DNA of 9,699 bases. Source: Proteobacteria bacterium UBA6522. Lineage in GTDB: Bacteria; Pseudomonadota; Gammaproteobacteria; Steroidobacterales; Rariloculaceae. The stretch is taken from the NCBI GenBank assembly GCA_002434915.1, contig DJLG01000067.1, forward strand, positions 1-9,699, read 5' to 3'. The notes under the pieces are model-generated. The model saw only the letters and a program-made list of their open reading frames with translations, had not been told where the DNA came from and ran no database searches. This document shows, in pieces, positions 1 to 6,374 of this stretch (positions are counted from its first letter, which is position 1; every line of letters begins with the position of its first letter). The position numbers were made by a program, and so were the translations under genes.

Positions 1-18
1 ATTGAATGGCGCTTTTCT

Positions 19-642
19 TTATAGCGCTGCTTCATTTCCTCTCTCTTGCAACCAGTCCTGTAGTTCAGGCTGGTCAGTAAATTTTGTTGATATAGTGGCT
101 CCAACTTCACGCATGGCTACTACAATAGCTCTATTTAGGGCAACTTCTCTATCGATCATCTCGGCTTTACCGTAACCGCTAACAGGCCATTCAGTTACTA
201 GTTGACCATCCGTTTCATAAAGTTTAACAAGGTATTGAATCCAGACCTCTACAAACTCATCTCTTTGACCAATAGGGACATCAAATTCAAATCGTTCTAG
301 TTCAGGCCATAGAACCCCATCAATCTCAACGCTATCAGGTTGGATTAAAGGAAATTCATTATATTCTGTAAGATCCGTAAACATGGATTCAAATAATTGA
401 ACTAACATCAGCTCATTAGCTTCACCGATTTGGATCGTATAAGCCGCTTGTCTTGGTAGTTCCTCGTAGTGAACATAATCAAGCAGGTCATCATCTAGTA
501 TTAAACCCATACTAACCGGTAACTGTTCAACTAAGGGCTGGGGAAAATCGGCTTCCACCCAAATAGATGTTGAACAACCACTTAACATGCTTACCAGTAC
601 AGTTATTGTCTGTAGCTGTCGCCGACTATTCGTACCATTCAT
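19..642 (-). CDS. Conserved outer-membrane-type lipoprotein, function unknown
   Basis: A 207-residue protein starting at ATG with a short basic N-terminus (Arg7, Arg8), a hydrophobic stretch and a lipobox L-S-G-C with the lipidated cysteine at residue 23. Residue +2 after the Cys is Ser, not Asp, which by the Lol rule favours the outer membrane. The mature part is acidic, with predicted alternating strands and helices. A segment near residues 35-60 (LPVSMGLILDDDL) followed by an 'IQIGEAN' stretch (about residues 70-76) resembles small gammaproteobacterial lipoproteins I have seen annotated only as hypothetical. I cannot name a family, though a periplasmic accessory role is plausible. No clear Shine-Dalgarno precedes the ATG (the leader is AATTAATATT), but no better in-frame start leaves the signal peptide intact. 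The next gene upstream on the same strand is 132 bases away, so co-transcription is uncertain. Confidence 0.8.
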   Translation of the reverse strand: MNGTNSRRQLQTITVLVSMLSGCSTSIWVEADFPQPLVEQLPVSMGLILDDDLLDYVHYEELPRQAAYTIQIGEANELMLVQLFESMFTDLTEYNEFPLIQPDSVEIDGVLWPELERFEFDVPIGQRDEFVEVWIQYLVKLYETDGQLVTEWPVSGYGKAEMIDREVALNRAIVVAMREVGATISTKFTDQPELQDWLQERGNEAAL

Positions 643-774
643 AATATTAATTGTACGCTTGGCAGAACTAAAAGCGTAGTTTATTTTGGATGAGAATAAT
701 TCTATTAAAATGATGTAAGTATTTGTTTGTTATTGTTTAAATATTAGTTATAAAAAAATTTAATCTAGATTGCT

Positions 775-1254
775 TTAACGCTCACGACGGGCTCTTCTAC
801 GTTCTCGCTCCCTTGCCGCTCTTTCTCTAGCTTTAACTTCTCTTTCTGCTCGTGCTTCTTCATCGGCATCTCTGTCTACTTGAGGCCGAATACAGTCTAG
901 AGTTGCATAGCCTAGGTCACGCTGTATCTCAAGGTAATACATAGAATTAGCTACGGCTTGTACGAAAAACACATTATCTCGTATGCTATTTTCAAGCGTT
1001 CTTATATCTTGTCTTGATAGGCGACTTGTCAGTCGCATCCTCGCATTTAATTCACACCGGAAGCCTGATTCACTCCCAACCATAGAGAGTTGTCTGTTTC
1101 CGGCGCGAGCCAAGTTTTCGTCGCCCCAACTCCACGTGAAATCATTTTGTGGTAATACCATGCGACCAATGTATTGCGGATTAGCTGCTGTTAAGTAAAA
1201 AAAACATGCTATTAAAAGTATAGCTTTGGATTGTTTTAAGTTTAAGAAGCTCAT
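775..1254 (-). CDS. Small secreted protein with Arg/Glu-rich C-terminal tail, function unknown
   Basis: A 159-residue protein if read from the ATG at 1254. The frame also permits a GTG start at 1266 (163 aa). I prefer the ATG because a weak GGGTG lies just ahead of it, nothing SD-like precedes the GTG, and the ATG gives a compact signal peptide (Lys7/Lys10, then a hydrophobic ILLIACFFYLTAA core, likely cut near TAA-NPQ). The mature region (about 26-126) contains two cysteines, Cys67 and Cys121, which could form a disulfide after export. The last 33 residues (127-159) are almost all charged: 13 Arg and 8 Glu with Ala spacers, typical of a single alpha-helix or coiled coil. No family is recognised. 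It is flanked by same-strand genes at distances of 132 and 243 bases and is probably its own transcription unit. Confidence 0.75.
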   Translation of the reverse strand: MSFLNLKQSKAILLIACFFYLTAANPQYIGRMVLPQNDFTWSWGDENLARAGNRQLSMVGSESGFRCELNARMRLTSRLSRQDIRTLENSIRDNVFFVQAVANSMYYLEIQRDLGYATLDCIRPQVDRDADEEARAEREVKARERAARERERRRARRER

Positions 1255-1347
1255 ATGAACACCCACTATGTAACTAGTTCTGAATCGGTGAATGATGCGA
1301 TAACACTTTATTTTAATACGTATAGCTTAACATTAAGTTAGGTATGC

Positions 1348-1376
1348 TTGACGCGAACGAAGTTTGAGCCTGTAAG
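1348..1376 (+). promoter_or_regulatory. Promoter-like sequence on the plus strand, no known gene downstream
   Basis: TTGACG (1348-1353, five of six bases of the sigma70 -35 consensus) is followed, after exactly 17 bases, by TGTAAG (1371-1376, four of six bases of the -10 consensus). A transcript would start near 1383 and run through the palindrome at 1421-1436 and the hairpin at 1461-1482, then antisense into the 3' end of the MmgE/PrpD gene. The match was found by eye and the -10 is mediocre, so chance is a real possibility. Confidence 0.25.
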
Positions 1377-1415
1377 TTAGACTAGATTCCATTGTTTTTC
1401 TTAATTCTAATGAGA

Positions 1416-1440
1416 CAGTTGGTTCAATATTGAACCACTG
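1416..1440. repeat. Imperfect palindrome with perfect 16-base core
   Basis: The core GGTTCAATATTGAACC (1421-1436) is a perfect palindrome. The outer arms CAGT (1416-1419) and ACTG (1437-1440) are also complementary, with one unpaired T at 1420, giving 12-base arms with a single bulge. Neither strand shows a run of T directly after it, which argues against an intrinsic terminator. A dimeric regulator's binding site or an RNA hairpin are the alternatives. It lies 58 bases beyond the stop codon of the minus-strand MmgE/PrpD gene. Confidence 0.6.
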
Positions 1441-1460
1441 TTTCCAGGCTCATATGCCCT

Positions 1461-1482
1461 GGTATAGAAGTATGCCTATACC
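1461..1482. repeat. Hairpin downstream of the MmgE/PrpD gene
   Basis: GGTATAG (1461-1467) and CTATACC (1476-1482) form a perfect 7-base stem with an 8-base loop, 15 bases past the minus-strand stop codon at 1498-1500. Its position suits a 3'-end or transcript-stabilising structure. No T tract follows on the minus strand (the next bases are AGGGCATATG), so intrinsic termination is unlikely. Confidence 0.4.
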
Positions 1483-1497
1483 ATAATGTGCGAATCT

Positions 1498-2841
1498 TTA
1501 AGTTCTTTGCATCAGGCGACTAATGTCTGATACATCTGATGAGTGATCAAGACCCCAAACTGCAGACGCTAATTCTGCTACTTGACTTTGTGGAAGCACG
1601 TCGCTTGCGAGCGTATGATATTTTTCATTTAATGCTTCATCAGTCATTGGGTTGGTGGGTGAACCTGTTGCATGCTTTATATGTTTTTCTAGTTTTCGTC
1701 CATCCAGAAGATTAATGCTTAGATACACTTCATCCTCAGCAACAGCATTATCAACAGACGCTGAAACTTTTGATCTAACCATACTAATTATTGGGTCATT
1801 AACTTTTTCATCAGAAAACTGTGCGTCATGGCCAGCTCCATCTATAAGAGCTGCGGCAGCACAATGTTGAAATGAAAATTTTCCTTCTAAGCCAACTTGA
1901 GGGTTTGCTCTGTTCATGAGTTCAAGCACAAGGGGATGGACTCTTGCTTTAATTGAATCAACCTGTTCAGCTTTTAGTGAAAACTCATTGCGGAGTTCAA
2001 TGACGGCTTGCTGTATTGGGTGAGAAACGATTCCGTTAGCGAAAGGCTTTAATCCATTCATCTTTAATTCCCAACGTTTCCCGAAATCGCCGACTAGTGC
2101 TTCTTCCGAATGTCCATCACGTGAGGCAACAGCCCAAAAGCCACGTCTTCCGCCAATAATGTCATTACCGCCTGTAAATCCTACTTGTGCCCATTTCGCT
2201 GCTCGTAATCCATTCTCAGCAGCATGGCCTGCGTGCAGAGGCTTACCATGGGTACCAAATACTTCGCGTACTCCTGCAGAAAGGGTTCCGGCGACACCTA
2301 AAGCATTGGTAAGCTGTGAATTATCTAATCCTATGAGTTTTCCGGCACCAGCCGCTGCTCCAAACACACCTGTCGTACCAGTAATATGCCATCCTTGATC
2401 GTAGTGCCAAGGATGCACAGAGATTGCAAGTCGACAGGCAACCTCTGCCCCTAGTATGAAGGCACAAAGGGTATCGCGACCACTAGTGCCGAGATTCTCA
2501 GAAAGTGCTAGAACAGCTGGCCAAACTGGTGCTGTTGGATGCAGGATTGTTGGAAAGTGTGTGTCATCGTAGTCCTGTAGATGACAGAGAAAGCCATTTA
2601 CAAGGGCAGCATTGCTAGGAGATGTTCTTAGACCAGTGCCGATAATGGCAGATTTTTCCAAAGCTTCTTCATGTCCTGCCCATTCGATAAGTATTTTTGC
2701 CCCATGTGCCTCAGACGCTGATAGAGATATTGCTAACATATTTAGCAAAGTGCGTTTAGCTTCATGGATACACCAGTCTGGCAAATCGTTGTAATCTGTA
2801 GTTATGACGAAATTAGAAATTGATTGTGTGACAGTTGTCAT
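1498..2841 (-). CDS. MmgE/PrpD family protein
   Basis: A 447-residue cytosolic protein of normal length for this family, which includes 2-methylcitrate dehydratase (PrpD) and cis-aconitate decarboxylase (IRG1/CAD). Family landmarks in order are DYDDTH (90-95), HPTAPVWPA (101-109), the Gly/Ala-rich GWHITGTTGVFGAAAGAGK (150-168), KPLHAGHAAENG (200-211), a His in SHPIQQA (274), and KFSFQHCAAAAL (321-332). Asp90, Thr94, His101, Lys200 and His274 appear to line up with active-site residues described for IRG1, but the alignment is by eye. The substrate cannot be assigned: no prpB, prpC or acnD neighbours are present, so 2-methylcitrate metabolism is not supported. The ATG start has a good Shine-Dalgarno AAGGA (2854-2850) eight bases upstream. 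A -10-like CATAAT lies on the minus strand at 2873-2868. The gene is transcribed divergently from the propeller/heme gene. Confidence 0.9.
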   Translation of the reverse strand: MTTVTQSISNFVITTDYNDLPDWCIHEAKRTLLNMLAISLSASEAHGAKILIEWAGHEEALEKSAIIGTGLRTSPSNAALVNGFLCHLQDYDDTHFPTILHPTAPVWPAVLALSENLGTSGRDTLCAFILGAEVACRLAISVHPWHYDQGWHITGTTGVFGAAAGAGKLIGLDNSQLTNALGVAGTLSAGVREVFGTHGKPLHAGHAAENGLRAAKWAQVGFTGGNDIIGGRRGFWAVASRDGHSEEALVGDFGKRWELKMNGLKPFANGIVSHPIQQAVIELRNEFSLKAEQVDSIKARVHPLVLELMNRANPQVGLEGKFSFQHCAAAALIDGAGHDAQFSDEKVNDPIISMVRSKVSASVDNAVAEDEVYLSINLLDGRKLEKHIKHATGSPTNPMTDEALNEKYHTLASDVLPQSQVAELASAVWGLDHSSDVSDISRLMQRT

Positions 2842-2927
2842 TGAGTGGTTCCTTGTTGGGGAGGGGGATTATGCCTGGTGTGAACGTGTCATAGAATCCT
2901 TTTGGAAGATGAGGAGTATCTAGCTGA

Positions 2928-2940
2928 GCCACTAAGTGGC
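2928..2940. promoter_or_regulatory. Palindrome in divergent intergenic region, operator candidate
   Basis: GCCACTAAGTGGC has perfect six-base arms around a single central A. It lies 87 bases from the start of the minus-strand MmgE/PrpD gene and 111 bases from the plus-strand gene. A symmetric site in a shared divergent promoter region is typical of dimeric regulators, but no regulator gene is adjacent, so this is inference. Confidence 0.35.
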
Positions 2941-2975
2941 ACTATTGAATTGATTTATGCCCCTGAATTGCAGCT

Positions 2976-2987
2976 TTATAGCTATAA
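2976..2987. promoter_or_regulatory. Second palindrome in the divergent region
   Basis: TTATAGCTATAA is a perfect 12-base palindrome. Outer CAG (2971-2973) and CTG (2988-2990) are also complementary, with two unpaired bases on one side. It overlaps a TATAAC hexamer (2984-2989) that could serve as a -10 for the downstream plus-strand gene, although no convincing -35 pairs with it. Just upstream, TGAATTG occurs twice, at 2946-2952 and 2964-2970, with an 18-base period. Protein binding here could control the plus-strand promoter. Confidence 0.35.
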
Positions 2988-3035
2988 CTGTGCTCAAGAT
3001 GTTTCAAGAGCGTTTAGGCAGAATTAGCTTAAATT

Positions 3036-3041
3036 AAAGGA
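3036..3041 (+). promoter_or_regulatory. Ribosome binding site deciding the start of the propeller/heme gene
   Basis: AAAGGA lies 10 bases before the ATG at 3052 and only 4 before an in-frame TTG at 3046. The codon type and spacing favour the ATG. The TTG would add just two residues (Met-Thr) to the signal peptide. Confidence 0.55.
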
Positions 3042-3051
3042 TATTTTGACG

Positions 3052-5229
3052 ATGAGATTTTTTTCTGTAGCAACAGTTATCGTAATAGCCGCTATTTTAT
3101 TGGCTAGGAACAGTATCGCTCAAATTGATTCTAGTATTGTCACAATTGATGCAGACGATATTGGTGGATTGGTTGTTAGTAAAGGTGGTGCTGAAGCGGG
3201 TGTATGGGTGATTGCAGAGACTAGGGATTTGCCAACAGGTTTTCGTAAGATTGTTGTGACAGATGAATCAGGCTACTACCTAATACCAGACCTACCTTTA
3301 GCCAGTTATGACATTTGGGTGCGTGGTTATGGACTTATTGATTCTCCAAAGATAGAAGCAGAGCCTGGTGAAATTGTTAATTTGACAGCAGTGGAAGCTC
3401 CCACTGCTCAGGAGGCAGCCCAATACTATCCATCAAGTTATTGGTATTCACTCCTTGAAATTCCACCTAAGAGTGATTTTCCTGGAACAGGTCCTAATGG
3501 CAATGGAATAGCGACCGGTCTGATAAGTCAGCTTCACTGGATTGGTCAGATGAAAGCAGGTGCAGTGGGGGGAGGCTGCTCAGTTTGTCACCAGCTAGGT
3601 AATAAAGCTACACGTGAGATCCCGCAAGAACTAGGTGATTTTGATTCCACAGTAGATGCTTGGGACAGGCGTGTGCAATCAGGTCAAGCTGGCGCAAGTA
3701 TGACAGCAGCTATGTCGAGATTTGGTCGTCGCCGAGCATTGGAAATGTATGCAGATTGGACCGATCGAATTGTAGCAGGCGAGGTTCCATCTGAGCCTCC
3801 TAGACCGCAGGGTATTGAGCGCAATCTTGTAGTTACTCAGTGGGATTGGGCTGATCCGGTTGGTTTTGTGCACGATACAGTCTCCACCGATAAACGGAAC
3901 CCATTGCTTAACCCCAATGGTCTTGTCTATGGGGTCCAGGAGTTCAGTACGCCAGATCTAAATATCCTCGATCCAGTGAACAATAGTTTGACTCGAATTA
4001 CTGCTCCTGTCCGTGATGAAGATACACCCTTTATGAACCCGCAGTTTGTGTTTCAGCCCTCAGCTCATAATGGGGATGAGATTGTATGGTCTGGTAAAGC
4101 CAGCTTGCATAATCCAATGATGGATCATATGGGGAGAGTGTGGCTTACTCACACGATTCGTGCGCCTGAGACTCCAGATTTTTGTCGTGAGGGCTCCAAT
4201 CATCCATCAGCTAAGCTTTTCCCCGTACAACGAAGCAATCGACATCTTTCTGTTTATGACCCGTCAACAGAGGGTTTTTCATTGATTGATACTTGTTTTG
4301 GTACGCACCATCTACAGATAGCAGAAGATGAAGACAATACTGTATGGGCAAGTAATCCCGGTAGCCCAGTATTGGGTTGGTTAAATATGCGATTATTTGA
4401 TGAAACTGGCGATGAGCAACAGGCACAGGGCTGGTGCCCTTTTATACTAGATACTAATGCTAATGGTCAGCAAGATGCGTATGTTGAGCCAAATGAGCCA
4501 ATTGACCCAACTAAGGACAAACGGATAGATGGAGGTAGTTATGGAATTATTCCAAGTCCTGTTGATGGATCGATTTGGGTAGCGCAGGGTTATAACGTAC
4601 CAGGTGCGATAATAAGACTTAGTCCTGGGGAAAATCCTCCAAACACATGTCTTGCAGAAGTCTATGAACCTCCCTTTAATAATCCAGCTTCAACGATTAG
4701 TGGTTTTACTCCGAGGGGGATTGATATTGATCGTGAAGGAGTTATATGGACTGCTTTAGCGGGTAGTGGCCATTTTGCAAGTTTTGATCGCCGTAAGTGT
4801 CCAGTGCTTAATGGGCCGACAGCTACAGGACAGCACTGTGTAGAAGGGTGGACGCTGCATGAGACACCAGGACCTCATTTTAAGGACGTTACCTATTCAG
4901 GCAGTGCTGATATGTTGTACTACAACTGGGTAGATCAATTCGATACGTTAGGTCTTGGTAAGGATGTGCCGATTGCTACAGGAACTGGATCTGATTCACT
5001 TTTGGTTCTACAACCCGATGGAGAGTTTGTCGTATTACGTGTGCCTTACCCTATGGGATTTTCAACACGTGGTGTTGATGGTCGGATAGATGACCCAAAT
5101 ACTGGATGGAAAGGGAGAGGGCTTTGGGCAAACTACGCGATTCATGCACCTTGGCATACTGAGGGTGGTGAGGGTGTAACCAGTAAGGCTGTTAAGTTTC
5201 AGTTGCGACCAGACCCGCTTGCGAGATAA
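3052..5229 (+). CDS. Exported carboxypeptidase-regulatory-like / heme-c / beta-propeller protein
   Basis: A 725-residue protein from ATG 3052. It begins with a Sec signal peptide (Arg2, a long hydrophobic core, likely cleavage after S-I-A before QIDSS near residue 23). Residues about 36-115 look like a carboxypeptidase-regulatory-like beta-sandwich (VVSKGGAEAGVWV, then TDESGYYLIPDLP). A single heme-c motif C-S-V-C-H follows at 176-180 (bases 3577-3591). From about 260 to the end is a propeller-like region with recurring D-x-x-G-x-[IV]-W blades (MGRVW, DGSIW, EGVIW), as in Vgb (streptogramin lyase)/NHL repeats. DTNANGQQD (467-475) resembles a thrombospondin-3-type calcium loop. Six further cysteines (378, 415, 462, 533, 583, 596) could form disulfides, fitting a periplasmic location. 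The role is unknown: an electron-accepting oxidoreductase or a lyase are both possible. I recall related proteins with the same calcium-loop region in environmental bacteria, annotated only by domain. Confidence 0.85.
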   Translation: MRFFSVATVIVIAAILLARNSIAQIDSSIVTIDADDIGGLVVSKGGAEAGVWVIAETRDLPTGFRKIVVTDESGYYLIPDLPLASYDIWVRGYGLIDSPKIEAEPGEIVNLTAVEAPTAQEAAQYYPSSYWYSLLEIPPKSDFPGTGPNGNGIATGLISQLHWIGQMKAGAVGGGCSVCHQLGNKATREIPQELGDFDSTVDAWDRRVQSGQAGASMTAAMSRFGRRRALEMYADWTDRIVAGEVPSEPPRPQGIERNLVVTQWDWADPVGFVHDTVSTDKRNPLLNPNGLVYGVQEFSTPDLNILDPVNNSLTRITAPVRDEDTPFMNPQFVFQPSAHNGDEIVWSGKASLHNPMMDHMGRVWLTHTIRAPETPDFCREGSNHPSAKLFPVQRSNRHLSVYDPSTEGFSLIDTCFGTHHLQIAEDEDNTVWASNPGSPVLGWLNMRLFDETGDEQQAQGWCPFILDTNANGQQDAYVEPNEPIDPTKDKRIDGGSYGIIPSPVDGSIWVAQGYNVPGAIIRLSPGENPPNTCLAEVYEPPFNNPASTISGFTPRGIDIDREGVIWTALAGSGHFASFDRRKCPVLNGPTATGQHCVEGWTLHETPGPHFKDVTYSGSADMLYYNWVDQFDTLGLGKDVPIATGTGSDSLLVLQPDGEFVVLRVPYPMGFSTRGVDGRIDDPNTGWKGRGLWANYAIHAPWHTEGGEGVTSKAVKFQLRPDPLAR

Positions 5230-5274
5230 TTATATTAGGTGCGTTTGATTGATTAGTCTGGTAATTTAATTATC
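5225..5274. terminator. Possible shared 3'-end structure between convergent genes
   Basis: The stop codons of the two convergent genes are 23 bases apart. GATAATTA (5225-5232) and TAATTATC (5267-5274) form an 8-base inverted repeat spanning both stops with a 34-base loop. The stem is AT-rich and the loop long, so it would be weak. No better terminator is visible in the gap. Confidence 0.15.
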
Positions 5275-6269
5275 AGTTTACCGAAGTTGTCGCCGCTAAA
5301 AAGTCGTAGCAAAGTTGATGGAAAAATATCAACTTGGCCTTCGGTAATGTCTTCTAATCCATAAATTTTACCAGCGCTCCGCCATTCGGCAAGCTCTCGT
5401 AACATACTTGGCCAATCTGTGCGGAAATCAAAATAAATAAACCCCTCCATTCGTGCCCGGCGCCGTAATAACAATAGATAGTTACTTGGCCCTTCAATTT
5501 CTTTAGATAGATTATATTGAGAAATTGCCCCGCAAATAATTACTCGGGCGCCAACATTAATAACACTGAGACCAGCATCTAATGTGATACCTCCCACATT
5601 ATCAAAAAACAAATCTATTCCATCAGGACAATTTTGTTTTATGTTCTCTAAAAGGGCTCCTTTTTTATAATCAATAGCTGCATCAAACCCTAGTTTATCG
5701 ATAAGGTAGGCACATTTTTTACTGCCACCTGCTATTCCAATAACCTTGTTTCCCTTAATCTTAGCTATTTGACCAACGTGGGCACCAACAGAGCCAGCAG
5801 CACCAGAAACGAGAATAGTCTCATTGGTTTGAAGTTTACCAACATTGATTAATCCGCAATATGCAGTTAGCCCTGCGATGCCAAGAGTTCCCAGATATGT
5901 TTGTGGAGGGGCTATAGACAGATCGACCTTGATGTATTCTGAACCATAAGAGACAGCGTAATTTTGAACGCCATCGAGTCCTGAAACCCAATCTCCAACG
6001 TGAAAAGAGTCATTTTTTGATTCTATGATTTCACCAACTGTGAGGGCCCGCATTACAGAACCAAGTCCAACTGGTGGTACATAAGATGGGCTATCATTTA
6101 GCCAACCACGCATTGCTGGATCAATTGAAATATATTTGATCTTAGTTAGTACCTGGCCTTGCTCAATCTTTGGGATAGTTCCATTTATGATGGCCCAGTC
6201 ATTTTCTTTAGGAAGTCCTTTAGGACGGTTTGCTAAACATACCTGACGATTGGTTGTACTGTTGTTCAT
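5253..6269 (-). CDS. NADP-dependent zinc-free oxidoreductase, LTB4DH/CurA-like (MDR superfamily)
   Basis: A 338-residue cytosolic enzyme of the family's usual length. It carries the N-terminal family pattern NRPKGLP (14-20), the signature YISIDPAMRGWLND (47-60), the Rossmann motif GAAGSVGAHVGQIAK (156-170), FDNVGG (222-227) and the C-terminal NFGKLIIKL (328-336). Zinc-binding cysteine clusters of alcohol dehydrogenases are absent. Members reduce the carbon-carbon double bond of alpha,beta-unsaturated ketones and aldehydes using NADPH (curcumin reductase, 2-alkenal reductase, 15-oxoprostaglandin 13-reductase), and the physiological substrate is often unknown. The ATG start fits the family N-terminus, though no Shine-Dalgarno is seen in the preceding bases. 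It lies 105 bases downstream of dbpA on the same strand with a hairpin between them, so it may or may not share that transcript. Confidence 0.9.
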   Translation of the reverse strand: MNNSTTNRQVCLANRPKGLPKENDWAIINGTIPKIEQGQVLTKIKYISIDPAMRGWLNDSPSYVPPVGLGSVMRALTVGEIIESKNDSFHVGDWVSGLDGVQNYAVSYGSEYIKVDLSIAPPQTYLGTLGIAGLTAYCGLINVGKLQTNETILVSGAAGSVGAHVGQIAKIKGNKVIGIAGGSKKCAYLIDKLGFDAAIDYKKGALLENIKQNCPDGIDLFFDNVGGITLDAGLSVINVGARVIICGAISQYNLSKEIEGPSNYLLLLRRRARMEGFIYFDFRTDWPSMLRELAEWRSAGKIYGLEDITEGQVDIFPSTLLRLFSGDNFGKLIIKLPD

Positions 6270-6309
6270 TGGTAGTTACGAAAGATTTCCGTGATATTTA
6301 ATAGGCTAT

Positions 6310-6329
6310 ATGCTTTTTGATAAAAGCAT
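6310..6329. repeat. Perfect hairpin between dbpA and the oxidoreductase gene
   Basis: ATGCTTTT (6310-6317) and AAAAGCAT (6322-6329) form a perfect 8-base stem with the four-base loop TGAT. It sits 45 bases past the dbpA stop and 40 bases before the next minus-strand start. On the minus strand it is followed by ATAGCC rather than a T tract, so a classical intrinsic terminator is not supported. A weak terminator, processing site or operator remains possible. Confidence 0.4.
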
Positions 6330-6374
6330 GCACGTCTTATTTTCTTAAGGTCTATTTTACTGATCCTTGTATGT

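Larger units (their letters stand above)
1267..1497. other. Intergenic region dense in inverted repeats, no gene seen
   Basis: This gap between two minus-strand genes contains no open frame longer than a few codons that starts convincingly. It holds a perfect 16-base palindrome (1421-1436), an 8-base inverted repeat bracketing it (TGAGCCTG at 1365-1372, CAGGCTCA at 1445-1452), a 7-base-stem hairpin (1461-1482), a direct repeat TAAGTTAG (1334-1341 and 1373-1380), and a plus-strand promoter-like sequence (1348-1376). The part nearest 1267 should contain the promoter of the gene that starts at 1254. A TAAAAT hexamer can be read there on the minus strand, but without a good -35. Confidence 0.5.

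Noticed and set aside
9..27. Hairpin GCGCT / AGCGC at the window start, overlapping the lipoprotein stop codon.
   Set aside because: Five-base stem with a nine-base loop and no T tract following on the minus strand; not convincing as a terminator.
762..771. Palindrome AATCTAGATT next to a run of seven A (T on the minus strand), considered as a terminator for the gene ending at 775.
   Set aside because: The stem would have only three AT pairs with a four-base loop, too weak for an intrinsic terminator; a 10-base AT-rich palindrome is expected by chance.
775..870. Repetitive minus-strand sequence encoding the Arg/Glu tail, considered as a tandem DNA repeat.
   Set aside because: The repetition follows from recurring Arg, Glu and Ala codons; I could not find an exact repeated unit with constant period.
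983..1198. Plus-strand open frame of 71 codons opposite the secreted Arg/Glu-tail gene.
   Set aside because: Antisense shadow without a ribosome binding site or recognisable protein features; the minus-strand gene has a signal peptide and coherent composition.
2159..2398. Plus-strand open frame opposite the MmgE/PrpD gene, with others at 1652-1870 and 2612-2794.
   Set aside because: All lie antisense inside a well-supported family gene and have no family features of their own.
3679..3873. Minus-strand open frame inside the propeller/heme gene, with another at 4211-4426.
   Set aside because: Both are antisense shadows of a well-supported coding frame.
6273..6284. TAGTTACGAAAG occurs here and again at 8949-8960.
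   Set aside because: A shared 12-mer is expected by chance in a sequence this long, and the copies have different relations to their genes (behind a minus-strand start here, within the SD region of a plus-strand gene at 8949).
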